The notes under the pieces are model-generated. The model was not told where the DNA came from and made no database searches. It worked only from the letters and a program-made list of their open reading frames with translations. A program made the position numbers and the translations under genes. From Nostoc sp. T09 (lineage in GTDB: Bacteria; Cyanobacteriota; Cyanobacteriia; Cyanobacteriales; Nostocaceae): 64,000 nt of DNA. This document shows, piece after piece, positions 36,737 to 45,034 of the stretch. The first letter of the stretch is position 1. Every line of letters begins with the position of its first letter. The stretch spans positions 329,021 through 393,020 of the forward strand of contig NZ_MTAV01000002.1 in assembly GCF_002154695.1 (NCBI RefSeq). The letters are read 5' to 3'.

Positions 36737-37612
36737 TCACTGCTGTGAATCCATCCAACGGCGAGTGCCGAAAAATTGGCAAGCTTTAGCGGCTACCTTA
36801 GCTGCCTGAGCCAGCGCATCCGTGAAACTTTCTTGTAAGATGTAATGGCAGAAGGCACCGTGAAAAATATCTCCAGCCCCCAGTGTATCAACTGCTGAAA
36901 TGCGTGGCACATCTAAGATACCAGTATTACCACAATTTAAGTATTTAATTGGCTGTTCTCCGTGAGTGATGGCGATGTGGGGAATTGCCAAAGAACTGAG
37001 ATAGGCAAAAACTTCTGCTGCTGTGTGACAGTTAGGGGGATAAAAATTACTAGAACAAATAGCGTAATCCACAAAAGGTAAGAGTTGATCAAAACCAGGC
37101 TTCCAACTGCCACCATCAATTGCAATTGCGATATTCTTGGCTTTAGCCATTTGGGCGATCGCAATCCCAACTTCCATTTGATGCCCATCAATCAGGACTA
37201 TATCAATATTTTGTAAAATATCTGATGGCAGAGATGAAATACTTGCTTGAGTTTTGACTGCATTGATGGAAACGACAGCCCGTTCACCTGTAGATTGGGT
37301 GACAATGATCGAAGAGACTGGTACGACGGCGGTAGTGCTAGGGTCAAGATCTGCGATCGCTACTTTGTAACTTGCTAAATCTGTGCGAATTAGCTGCGTC
37401 ATTGGGTGCGAACCCAGTACACCCATAACTGTGGTTTGGTTTCCTAAATAACTGAAAGTAACAGCCGCATTTGTCGCCGGGCCACCTGCGGCTACAGTAT
37501 AGTCACTTGCCACTATCTTCTGATTATTCTGTGGGGCAGACTCAGCCAGATAAATAAAATCCAAGGTTACTAAACCCACAAATAAACCGTGATGGAATTT
37601 TTTATTGGTCAT
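36737..37612 (-). CDS. PfkB-family sugar kinase
   Basis: Ribokinase-fold carbohydrate kinase of 291 residues. The first PfkB signature is AAGGPATNAAVTFSYLGNQT (about 37-56) and the second is DTLGAGDIFHGAFCHYI (about 243-259), with the catalytic Asp in GAGD. The HGLFVGLVTLDFIYL start is typical of this family. The sugar cannot be told. It is cotranscribed with the CysQ-like gene (5-base gap). An STRR repeat lies just upstream. Confidence 0.88.
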   Translation of the reverse strand: MTNKKFHHGLFVGLVTLDFIYLAESAPQNNQKIVASDYTVAAGGPATNAAVTFSYLGNQTTVMGVLGSHPMTQLIRTDLASYKVAIADLDPSTTAVVPVSSIIVTQSTGERAVVSINAVKTQASISSLPSDILQNIDIVLIDGHQMEVGIAIAQMAKAKNIAIAIDGGSWKPGFDQLLPFVDYAICSSNFYPPNCHTAAEVFAYLSSLAIPHIAITHGEQPIKYLNCGNTGILDVPRISAVDTLGAGDIFHGAFCHYILQESFTDALAQAAKVAAKACQFFGTRRWMDSQQ

Positions 37613-37818
37613 TAGTCATTTGTGTTTGTTCTGTTTATTTCCGATCAACCTCTACTAATTTTTGATAGCCAATGAGGTTTTAGGCGTTAAATCTGTAATT
37701 AGGCGTAGAAACCTGTAAATTAGGTCTGTACCAAGATAGGTAATCAAGATCGATAAATTTGATAGCTTGGTGATAGGGTGGATTGAAAATACCTGCCCCG
37801 ATCTCCAAGGAATTGCTT

Positions 37819-38118
37819 ATGAATTATCAGAAGCTAGACGCAGCCCTGGTGACAGCACTCAAGGAAGTGCATGACCCAGAAACACCGAGTTTGGCAGTTT
37901 TTATCCATACTGAACCTGTTTTAGACTTGACTGCAACTGCTGTTCTAGAAAATTTAGGTGTCAGTGGCGTCACTGCTGGAAAAGATGTTTTTACGGCAAC
38001 CCTTTCCGCAAATGCCATTACCCAGTTATCTGAGCAACCTTGGGTACAATATCTCAAGTTATCGCAGAAATTGCATTTAGTTAATGCAAGGTTAAATTCT
38101 AGGAGATTGAGCGTTTAA
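37819..38118 (+). CDS. Small protein of unknown function
   Basis: A 99-residue protein starting at ATG 37819, 7 bases after AAGGA (37807-37811). It is mostly helical at the N-terminus (YQKLDAALVTALKEV) and ends with a basic SRRLSV. It contains an AVFIHTEPVLDLTATAVLEN segment and LSEQPWVQYLKLSQKL that resembles the peptidase-S8 prodomain style, but I do not recognise the family. The ribosome site and the codon pattern support a real gene. It is divergent from the PfkB gene. Confidence 0.65.
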   Translation: MNYQKLDAALVTALKEVHDPETPSLAVFIHTEPVLDLTATAVLENLGVSGVTAGKDVFTATLSANAITQLSEQPWVQYLKLSQKLHLVNARLNSRRLSV

Positions 38119-38558
38119 TAGATTTGGCGATCGCATCTCTTGTGTAACCACAATCTCAAATTCCTTTAACCAAAACTGTCAGCGAGGGTTGACAGCCAGC
38201 AAGCAAAAAAATTGTGAACAGACTTTGAGAATTATTCCTAATTTTATAAGTATGCGCCTGTTGTTTGTAGAACCTTGTTCACAGTATTTGCTACTGCCTA
38301 CAAAATGCTGCTTTGTGAAAATAAGCTGAGATTTTACGTTTATAGATTGCTTAGTTGTCAAACTGGTGTAGCGATCGCTTCAATTTATTGAGTGCTTAAT
38401 AATACACAATTCTTAAGGATATAGTTATTGGCAGCGACATTGATTACCGATAGCATTCTGTAAAATTCACTAAGCAGAATCTGCGATCCCCTCTTATCAG
38501 CTGCCACATACAGTCCTAAACTGAAGGTGAGAGTTGAAAGGCAGTCGGGAGACATTTT
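38119..38558. other. 440-base region upstream of glgC
   Basis: No gene is evident. It has two HIP1-type sites (38128, 38373), an 8-base inverted pair TGTGAACA (38213-38220)/TGTTCACA (38276-38283) with a 55-base spacer, and AT-rich DNA before the GTG of glgC. It probably holds the glgC promoter and leader; a small RNA cannot be excluded. Confidence 0.5.
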
Positions 38559-39848
38559 GTGAAAAAAGTTTTAGCAATCATTCTCGGTGGTGGTGCAGGT
38601 ACTCGCCTTTACCCGCTAACTAAACTACGGGCAAAACCAGCCGTACCAGTTGCAGGAAAGTACCGCTTAATCGATATCCCTGTCAGCAACTGCATAAATT
38701 CTGAAATATTTAAAATCTACGTCCTGACACAATTCAACTCAGCGTCTCTGAATCGCCACATTGCTCGTGCCTACAATTTTAGTGGCTTCAGCGAAGGCTT
38801 TGTTGAAGTCTTGGCAGCACAGCAAACACCAGAAAACCCCAACTGGTTCCAAGGTACAGCTGATGCTGTGCGTCAGTACATCTGGTTGTTGGAAGAATGG
38901 GATGCAGAGGAATATTTGATCCTCTCAGGGGATCACCTTTATCGGATGGATTACCGCCAGTTTGTCCAACGCCATAGAGAAACAGGTGCGGATATTACTC
39001 TCTCTGTTATTCCCATCGACGATCGCCGCGCCTCCGATTTTGGCTTGATGAAAATTGATGAATCTGGTAGGGTTGTTGATTTTAGCGAAAAACCCAAAGG
39101 CGAAGCTTTAGCTCAAATGCAGGTCGATACCACCATACTCGGATTGAGCAAAGAACAAGCTCAACTCCAACCCTACATCGCTTCGATGGGGATTTATGTC
39201 TTTAAAAAAGATGTTTTGATCAAGTTATTGCGAGAATCTTTAGAAAGTACGGATTTTGGTAAAGAAATCATTCCTGATGCTGCTAAAGATCACAACGTTC
39301 AAGCTTACTTATTTGATGGTTACTGGGAAGATATTGGAACCATCGAAGCGTTTTATAATGCCAACTTAGCGCTGACTCAGCAACCCCAACCGCCCTTTAG
39401 CTTTTATGATGAAGAAGCGCCAATTTATACCCGTGCTCGGTACTTGCCTCCCACGAAGCTGTTAGATTGTAATATCACCCAATCAATCATCGGTGAAGGT
39501 TGTATTCTGAAAAATTGCCGCATTGAACACTCGGTGTTGGGAGTGCGATCGCGCATTGAATCTGGCAGCATCATCGAAGAATCCCTAATTATGGGTGCCG
39601 ACTATTACCAAGCTTCTGTAGAACGGCAATGTAACTTGTTCACAGATGAAGTTTCCGTAGGCATTTGTGCAGATACCATTATTCGCCGTGCAATTATTGA
39701 TAAAAATGCCCGCATCGGTAGAGATGTCAAAATTATCAATAAAGACAATGTACAAGAAGCCGATCGCGAAAATCAGGGCTTCTATATCCGCAGTGGCATT
39801 GTGGTCGTGTTAAAAAATGCTGTCATTCCCGATGGCACAATCATTTAA
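38559..39848 (+). CDS. glgC: Glucose-1-phosphate adenylyltransferase (ADP-glucose pyrophosphorylase)
   Basis: Makes ADP-glucose from ATP and glucose-1-phosphate, the committed step of glycogen synthesis. The 429-residue product has [20 protein letters not shown] (allosteric and nucleotide site), [42 protein letters not shown] and [16 protein letters not shown], followed by a beta-helix C-terminal domain with IGEGCIL and [14 protein letters not shown]. The start is GTG. As in other cyanobacteria it should be activated by 3-phosphoglycerate and inhibited by phosphate. The debranching enzyme gene lies 5 kb downstream. Confidence 0.97.
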   Translation: MKKVLAIILGGGAGTRLYPLTKLRAKPAVPVAGKYRLIDIPVSNCINSEIFKIYVLTQFNSASLNRHIARAYNFSGFSEGFVEVLAAQQTPENPNWFQGTADAVRQYIWLLEEWDAEEYLILSGDHLYRMDYRQFVQRHRETGADITLSVIPIDDRRASDFGLMKIDESGRVVDFSEKPKGEALAQMQVDTTILGLSKEQAQLQPYIASMGIYVFKKDVLIKLLRESLESTDFGKEIIPDAAKDHNVQAYLFDGYWEDIGTIEAFYNANLALTQQPQPPFSFYDEEAPIYTRARYLPPTKLLDCNITQSIIGEGCILKNCRIEHSVLGVRSRIESGSIIEESLIMGADYYQASVERQCNLFTDEVSVGICADTIIRRAIIDKNARIGRDVKIINKDNVQEADRENQGFYIRSGIVVVLKNAVIPDGTII

Positions 39849-39850
39849 CA

Positions 39851-39880
39851 GTGCTGAGTGCTGAGTGCTGAGTTATGAGT
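39851..39880. repeat. STRR array (GTGCTGA heptamer)
   Basis: Three exact GTGCTGA units followed by a degenerate one (GTTATGA), lying between glgC and the P-loop kinase gene. Confidence 0.8.
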
Positions 39881-39882
39881 TT

Positions 39883-40452
39883 ATGATTAAAACTTCTAAT
39901 CACTCTTCAGTCTTAATTCCGGACTCAGCAATCGCTACTCAAAACTCAGCACTTTTATTACTGATTGGTCTTCCGGGTAGTGGTAAATCAACCTGGGCAA
40001 AAAAATTGTTAGTAGAATGCCCCCAGATGCAGCTGATTTCTACAGATGCGATTCGGGGGCTTTTGTTTGGGAATGAAGCCATTCAAGGACCGTGGCTGCT
40101 CATTTGGCGAGAAATTCAGCGGCAACTACAGCAGGCTAGTATCTCAGGGAAAACAACGATTTATGACGCTACTAACGCCCAACGCCGCCATCGCCGGGAG
40201 ATCGTTGCTCTAGCCCGCGACGTGGGCTTTAGTAAAATTATTGGGATTTGGGCAGATACTCCATTGTGGCTGTGTTTGGCACGTAATCAAAAACGCGATC
40301 GCCGGGTTCCTGAAGAAATCATCTTGAGAATGCATTGTCAACTCCGGGATGCCCCACCAAACTTAGAAGAAGGACTTGACTGCCTAATTCGCTTTTCCCA
40401 ATTGCGGAAGTACGGAAATTGCGCTCATCATGCGAGCGAGAACCCCACATGA
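39883..40452 (+). CDS. P-loop polynucleotide-kinase-like ATPase
   Basis: Small AAA/zeta-like kinase of 189 residues. Walker A is GLPGSGKST (29-37), followed by LISTDAIRGLLFGNE, IYDATNAQRRHRREIVALA (the usual DATN motif), and a lid with ARNQKRDRRVPEEIILRM. This is the pattern of the PNKP-kinase/Zeta-like family that phosphorylates RNA/DNA 5' ends or other small substrates. ATG 39883 is chosen because the frame upstream to 39865 lies in a tandem repeat. The gene follows glgC closely but no functional link is known. Confidence 0.82.
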   Translation: MIKTSNHSSVLIPDSAIATQNSALLLLIGLPGSGKSTWAKKLLVECPQMQLISTDAIRGLLFGNEAIQGPWLLIWREIQRQLQQASISGKTTIYDATNAQRRHRREIVALARDVGFSKIIGIWADTPLWLCLARNQKRDRRVPEEIILRMHCQLRDAPPNLEEGLDCLIRFSQLRKYGNCAHHASENPT

Positions 40453-40550
40453 TTTTCTATGATGTTTGTTAATTTAAAATCAGAATCTATATTGCTCGGT
40501 ATTATACCTGGCAAATCACAAATCTCATATCTTAGAAAAAGCGCAAAGTC

Positions 40551-40660
40551 GAGCCAGTCGTGTGGTGAGGCAGTCCGATCTTGGGGGTTCCCCCCAGGAG
40601 GAACTGCCGAAAGGGTCTCCCGACTTGAACGAACTGGCGTTGATCGGAGGAAACCTCCGC
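40551..40660. repeat. Dispersed GC-rich repeat, copy 1
   Basis: GAGCCAGT (40551-40558), a GGGGGTTCCCCCC hairpin, GGGTCTCCCGACTTGAACG (40613-40631), ACTGGCGTT (40633-40641), and a CGGAGG-AAA-CCTCCG hairpin (40645-40659). The same modules recur at 50.90, 53.86 and 63.75 kb. It lies in the 260-base gap between the kinase and the DnaJ gene. Confidence 0.8.
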
Positions 40661-40711
40661 TCAGAACTTTGTAAGAATAACATAACAGAAATTTCTAGAG
40701 GAGGCTGGTAG

Positions 40712-41704
40712 ATGGCTGCAACCGACTTCAAAGACTATTACACAATTTTGGGAGTTAGTAAGACTGCCACTCCAGAGGAAATTAAACAAGCTTTTCGTAA
40801 ATTAGCCCGTAAGTTTCATCCCGATGTCAACCCAGGCAATAAACAAGCAGAGGCGCGTTTCAAAGAAGTGAACGAAGCCTATGAGGTTTTGTCAGACCCA
40901 GACAAGCGCAAAAAGTATGACCAATTTGGTCAATATTGGAAACAAGTTGGTGAAGGCTTCCCGTCCGGTGGTGCTGGGGTTGATATGGGCGGCTTTGACT
41001 TCAGCCAATACGGCAGCTTTAATGATTTCCTCAATGAGTTATTTGGTGGTGCTGGCCCTCGCAGTAGTCGCCAAAGCTCTTCTTATCGTACTTCCACAGG
41101 TAGACCAGGTGGTTTTGGCGGTTTTAATGATTTTGGTTTTCAAGATGTAGGTGCGGGTGCAGGTGCAACTCAAGATAGTGAAGCCGCGATCGCTCTCAGT
41201 TTTGCCGAAGCATTTGCTGGTGTGCAAAAGCGCTTCAGCCTTGGCAACGAAACGATAGAGGTCCGTATCCCGGCTGGCGCTAAATCCGGTACTCGCCTGC
41301 GTGTGCGGGGCAAAGGTCAAGTGAACCCTATGACTCAACAACGGGGTGATCTGTTCTTAAAGGTAGAACTTCAGCCCCACTCGTTTTTCCAAATTGAAGG
41401 CGACAATCTTGTCTGTGAACTTCCGATCACACCAGATGAAGCCACTCTCGGAGCTTCAATTGATGTTCCCACACCCGATGGTTCAGTGAACGTCAAGCTG
41501 CCTGCGGGAGTGCGTTCTGGTCAATCCCTACGTTTACGTGGCAAAGGCTGGCCCCTAGCCAAAGGTGGACGTGGCGATCAGTTGGTGAAGGTGGCGATTG
41601 TCCCACCAAAAGACCTTAGCCAACAAGAGCGGGAATACTATGAAAAAATCCGGGCTATACGTACTTACAATCCCCGCAGTCATTTGCAACAGGTCAAGCT
41701 ATAA
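40712..41704 (+). CDS. DnaJ-family cochaperone without zinc finger (CbpA-like)
   Basis: Class II Hsp40 of 330 residues. The J domain (residues 8-72) has the conserved HPD (36-38) in [20 protein letters not shown] Gly/Phe-rich region follows ([24 protein letters not shown], about 80-150), then the C-terminal substrate domain ([38 protein letters not shown]). No CxxCxGxG zinc repeats are present. It should stimulate DnaK ATPase. GAGGAGG lies about 6 bases before the ATG. It is downstream of a repeat cluster. Confidence 0.94.
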   Translation: MAATDFKDYYTILGVSKTATPEEIKQAFRKLARKFHPDVNPGNKQAEARFKEVNEAYEVLSDPDKRKKYDQFGQYWKQVGEGFPSGGAGVDMGGFDFSQYGSFNDFLNELFGGAGPRSSRQSSSYRTSTGRPGGFGGFNDFGFQDVGAGAGATQDSEAAIALSFAEAFAGVQKRFSLGNETIEVRIPAGAKSGTRLRVRGKGQVNPMTQQRGDLFLKVELQPHSFFQIEGDNLVCELPITPDEATLGASIDVPTPDGSVNVKLPAGVRSGQSLRLRGKGWPLAKGGRGDQLVKVAIVPPKDLSQQEREYYEKIRAIRTYNPRSHLQQVKL

Positions 41705-41864
41705 AAAATCATGTTTCGCGCCCAGAATTTCATGGCGTCTGAGGCGCGAAGCTATGTTAATTTTTTAGGGAACTCCATTTCTGGACTCAACACGACTGTT
41801 TCTCCCGCTGATTTTCTGCTTCCCTGCTCTAAACGCGATGGATATTTTTTTATTTGGAAATCCT

Positions 41865-42521
41865 TTATTGGGGTTGATTTTTTGCCATTAAAACTTTTAT
41901 CCGAGACTTAAACGCTTCAATTGTCTCTGGGGTAGGTTGGGTAGTTTGCCAGGATGGACGTTGCATCAAGCGATCGCACCAAGCTTGGAGTTTAGGATTT
42001 AAAGCTACTCCCATTTGCGGTAGCCAGGGAATGCTACAACCAGCAACGATATCAGCAAGAGTTAATTGCTCACTACCAAAGTATGAGCGATCGCCTAGTA
42101 GTTCTTCAAAGAAAGCCAGTGCGGTAGCTGATTTCTGCTTTGCCTCCTCTACCTTCTGGGGATCGTCGTCAAAGCCAATCATTTGGCGAAACAGTGGATT
42201 CATTGCAGGTAGTAGCTCATTTATCGTCACCATTTCCACCATCCGCACCGTGCCTAGAGCCTTCGCTTCTTTGGGCAACAAAGCAGGCGTGGGATACTTG
42301 GCCTCTAGATAGTCCAGAATTGCTAAGGATTCTACTACCCTAAAGTCATCATCAACTAACACGGGAATATGATGGAAGGGATTGAGCGCCACAAACTCTG
42401 GTTGAAACTGATCGCCATCCAGTTTCATTTCTATTAGTTCAAAATCCAGTCCCTTTTCTAGTAAGGCAATCCAGGGGCGACGGGAGTTTACCGAAATAGG
42501 CTGGTGGTAAAGTTTGAGCAT
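41865..42521 (-). CDS. Glutathione S-transferase-like protein (first of two)
   Basis: GST-fold protein of 218 residues. The thioredoxin-like N-terminal domain begins MLKLYHQPISVNSRRPWIAL, with Ser12 in the place of the catalytic residue and VPVLVDDDFRVVESLAILDYL giving the glutathione cis-Pro/Glu-Ser site. The all-helical C-terminal domain follows (LTLADIVAGCSIPWLPQMG). It is a paralogue of the next gene, sharing most motifs, so tandem duplication is likely. It may conjugate or reduce electrophiles or peroxides. Spacing is 40 bases from the second copy. Confidence 0.88.
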   Translation of the reverse strand: MLKLYHQPISVNSRRPWIALLEKGLDFELIEMKLDGDQFQPEFVALNPFHHIPVLVDDDFRVVESLAILDYLEAKYPTPALLPKEAKALGTVRMVEMVTINELLPAMNPLFRQMIGFDDDPQKVEEAKQKSATALAFFEELLGDRSYFGSEQLTLADIVAGCSIPWLPQMGVALNPKLQAWCDRLMQRPSWQTTQPTPETIEAFKSRIKVLMAKNQPQ

Positions 42522-42561
42522 CAGAAAATTTCTCAGCTTTCATCAATATGAGCTTAATCCT

Positions 42562-43218
42562 TTAACCTGCATTATGCTGCGCCATTCTTGCGGCCATGCG
42601 CGCCTTCATAATTTCCAGCGGAACCTCAGTAGCTTGCCATGTTGGACGTGCAAGCAAGCGATCGCACCAAGCACTCAGTTTCGGATAGTCGTTTAAGGAG
42701 ACACCTCCTCTTGGCAACCAGGGTACTAAAGTGCCAGCAACAGGCTCAGCTAGAGTGATGTGTTCACTACCAAAGTAAGGGCGATCGTCTAGCAAATTCT
42801 CGAAAAACTTCAGCACTGTTGAGGCTTTCTGCTTTGCCTGCTCAATTTTTTCCGGATCTCCTCCAGGTAAGCCTAGCATCTGGGGGGTCAACGGCATGAT
42901 GGCAGATAACAACTCATTTACCGTTACCATTTGTACCATCCGCGCGATCGCCAAATCCTGGGCATCTTTGGGCAGCATTGTAGGGGTAGAGTACTTTGCC
43001 TCTAAATAGTCCAAAATAGCTAAGGATTCTACTATATGAAACCCTTCATCTTCTAAAACCGGAACGTGATGAAAAGGGCTAATTGTCAAAAAATCTGGTT
43101 TAAACTGCTCTCCATCCAGTTTTACCTCTACTAATTCAAACTCTAGTTCTTTTTCTAGCAGTGTAATCCAGACTCGGCGGGAGTTAGGAGACATTGGAGA
43201 GTGATAAAGCTTCAGCAT
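42562..43218 (-). CDS. Glutathione S-transferase-like protein (second of two)
   Basis: GST-fold protein of 218 residues, paralogous to the gene at 41865. It begins MLKLYHSPMSPNSRRVWITL, with VPVLEDEGFHIVESLAILDYL for glutathione binding and ITLAEPVAGTLVPWLPRGGV in the helical domain. GAGG lies 7 bases upstream of ATG 43218, so a TTG two codons earlier is rejected. The pair probably arose by tandem duplication and is likely cotranscribed, with this copy first. Substrates are unknown. Confidence 0.88.
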   Translation of the reverse strand: MLKLYHSPMSPNSRRVWITLLEKELEFELVEVKLDGEQFKPDFLTISPFHHVPVLEDEGFHIVESLAILDYLEAKYSTPTMLPKDAQDLAIARMVQMVTVNELLSAIMPLTPQMLGLPGGDPEKIEQAKQKASTVLKFFENLLDDRPYFGSEHITLAEPVAGTLVPWLPRGGVSLNDYPKLSAWCDRLLARPTWQATEVPLEIMKARMAARMAQHNAG

Positions 43219-43420
43219 GAGCAAACCTCAAAGCCTTACAAGTATGCAAACAGATGTTAATTTTATACCTTATAAGTAATTCAGCAAAATCTAATTAAGT
43301 CAAGTAAACTTTTGTTTATAAAAATTTAAAAATAACAAGGGAAAAAGATACCAGGTAAGAGTTTTGCCTTGATTCCTTTCCCCATTCCTCTTAGTAAAAA
43401 CTTAGTTTTATGAGCCTTAT

Positions 43421-43969
43421 CTACTTAACTGATAAATTGAATTGTTCTAACAATGTCTCAACACTGGCGTTATGATCCAAAAAAGAAAATAAATGGAAGT
43501 AGCGAAGTTTGCCTTCTTTATCTAATACAAACTGTGCTGGTAAAGGCGCTCCTAAAGCTTGTCCTACTCGATATTTACGAAAGACTCGACAAATAGGATC
43601 GCTCAATAACGGCATTTTTAAGCCTAAATCTCTCACAACTATTTGGCTTTGTCTTTCGTCAGTGCTACTGATCATCAAAACTTCTATATCACGCTCTTTA
43701 AATTGCTCGTAGTTTTCATTCAAAGCTTTGATGTGAGGATAGCACAATGGACAATATTGCTTTTCTGTAAATATCCGGGTAAAAGCCAGTAAGACTGGTT
43801 GCTTACCTCGAAAATCTGACAATTTTACCAAACTACCGTTGGTAATATCCGGTAGTTGAAAGTCTGGTGTTCCTACTTCCAGCCTTAACTGATTTATAGC
43901 TGGAATTGGCAGAAAATTGCGAAAGAAACGCTCATTTAATAAGCCGCTAAAATCAGTTGAAGTTAGCAT
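43421..43969 (-). CDS. Peroxiredoxin-like (AhpC/TSA or redoxin) protein
   Basis: Thioredoxin-fold protein of 182 residues. It has GTPDFQLPDITNGSLVKLSD, RGKQPVLLAFTRIFTEKQYCPLCYPHI (a CxxC, Cys-Pro-Leu-Cys, where peroxiredoxins have one Cys), then VLMISSTDERQ and LLSDPICRVFRKYRVG. I chose ATG 43969 (MLTSTDFS); the frame before it is translated STRR DNA. It may be a peroxidase or a disulfide reductase; the CxxC speaks for the latter. It stands near a true 2-Cys peroxiredoxin and two GST genes. Confidence 0.78.
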   Translation of the reverse strand: MLTSTDFSGLLNERFFRNFLPIPAINQLRLEVGTPDFQLPDITNGSLVKLSDFRGKQPVLLAFTRIFTEKQYCPLCYPHIKALNENYEQFKERDIEVLMISSTDERQSQIVVRDLGLKMPLLSDPICRVFRKYRVGQALGAPLPAQFVLDKEGKLRYFHLFSFLDHNASVETLLEQFNLSVK

Positions 43970-43993
43970 ATTTTTAATCCTTGATTGTTTAAA

Positions 43994-44086
43994 GGCAATA
44001 GTCAAGAGTCCATAGTCCATAGATCAAGAATCCAAAATTTAATGACCAATGAAAAATGAAAAATGACAAATGACCAATGACACGCG
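43994..44086. repeat. STRR heptamer array
   Basis: Degenerate heptamers (ATAGTCC, AATGACC, AATGACA types) between the redoxin and peroxiredoxin genes, ending at an AACCACAGAT element. Confidence 0.75.
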
Positions 44087-44100
44087 AAGCACAATGAAAA

Positions 44101-44170
44101 AACCACAGATAGGCACTGAAGTTGACACCGATTCATCTGTATCTGTGTTCATCCGTGGTTATCTGTGGTT
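44101..44170. repeat. AACCACAGATA inverted-repeat element
   Basis: A 70-bp element with perfect 11-bp terminal inverted repeats: AACCACAGATA (44101-44111) and TATCTGTGGTT (44160-44170). Its interior has further copies of ATCTGTG. A second element occurs at 55943-55997 and half copies at about 2524 and 4728. Confidence 0.8.
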
Positions 44171-44229
44171 ATAAATGATACTGCTCTTAAATCCAGTATA
44201 CTGCGTTGCTATTTTCTGGCAAGAGAAAG

Positions 44230-44841
44230 CTAGACAGCAGAGAAGTAAACTTTAGATTTGACTGGATCGGGATTCATGGTTTTATCCCCAGGTTGCCAAC
44301 CAGCTGGGCAAACTTCGTCGGGGTGAGACTGAACGTACTGAATTGCTTGTAATGTCCGCAGGGTTTCATCAACGCTACGACCAAAAGCTAGGTTGTTTAT
44401 GGTAGCGTGCTGGATAACACCATCTTTATCGATGATGAACAAACCGCGCAGAGCAATACCTGCTGCTGGATCAAGAACGTTGTAAGCTGCACTTACTTCT
44501 TTCTTAATGTCGGAAACTAAGGGATAATTCAGGTCGCCGACACCACCAGATTTGCGGTCAGTTTGAATCCAAGCTAGGTGAGAGAACTCGCTATCAACGG
44601 AAACACCAAGGATTTCCGTGTTAATTTTCTTGAATTCTTCGTAGCGATCGCTAAATGCTGTGATCTCAGTGGGACAAACAAAGGTAAAGTCTAGGGGATA
44701 AAAGAATAGAACAACATACTTACCGCGATAGTCGGAAAGTTTGATGGTCTTAAATTCCTGATCCACTACAGCTGTTGCTGTAAATTCTGGAGCCTGTTGA
44801 CCAACGCGGAGGCTTCCTTCTGTTCCGTAAGTGAGGGACAT
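44230..44841 (-). CDS. Typical 2-Cys peroxiredoxin
   Basis: Thiol peroxidase of 203 residues that reduces H2O2 and alkyl peroxides, using thioredoxin. The peroxidatic Cys56 lies in FTFVCPTEI (53-60) and the resolving Cys178 in [27 protein letters not shown] and the GLFIIDKDG motif are also typical, and the C-terminal YF segment (KVYFSAV) marks the eukaryote-like sensitive form. The ATG start is well supported by family alignment. It is divergent from the debranching enzyme gene. Confidence 0.95.
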   Translation of the reverse strand: MSLTYGTEGSLRVGQQAPEFTATAVVDQEFKTIKLSDYRGKYVVLFFYPLDFTFVCPTEITAFSDRYEEFKKINTEILGVSVDSEFSHLAWIQTDRKSGGVGDLNYPLVSDIKKEVSAAYNVLDPAAGIALRGLFIIDKDGVIQHATINNLAFGRSVDETLRTLQAIQYVQSHPDEVCPAGWQPGDKTMNPDPVKSKVYFSAV

Positions 44842-44919
44842 TAACCTAAATTCTCCTTCAACTTATATCCATTTATTAGCGTTGGGATTCGGGTCAGTAA
44901 AAACTTACCCATCCACGCT

Positions 44920-44972
44920 GTCACCCTTCGGGTTCGTAGTCCCCTACGGAGGGAAACCCTCCTTCAGGGCTA
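44920..44972. repeat. GC-rich repeat with stacked hairpins
   Basis: CCCTTCGGG (44924-44932), a TAGTCCCCTA segment and a GGAGGG-AAA-CCCTCC hairpin (44948-44962) lie in the gap between the divergent peroxiredoxin and debranching-enzyme genes. The last hairpin resembles the one at 40645-40659. Confidence 0.65.
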
Positions 44973-45034
44973 TCTCACAGTTTAATTACGATCTGTTACG
45001 ACTATATCATAGTCATAACGATTTTGAGTAGCAA

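Noticed and set aside
40459..40674. A 71-residue frame before the DnaJ gene
   Set aside because: Its second half is read from the dispersed repeat copy 1, and the frame lacks a ribosome site; kept as a repeat.
41711..41911. A 66-residue frame between the DnaJ and GST genes
   Set aside because: It overlaps the 3' end of the GST gene on the other strand and has no ribosome site or motif.
44831..45031. A 66-residue frame in the peroxiredoxin/debranching gap
   Set aside because: It is the translation of the divergent promoter gap and its GC-rich repeat; no start signal.
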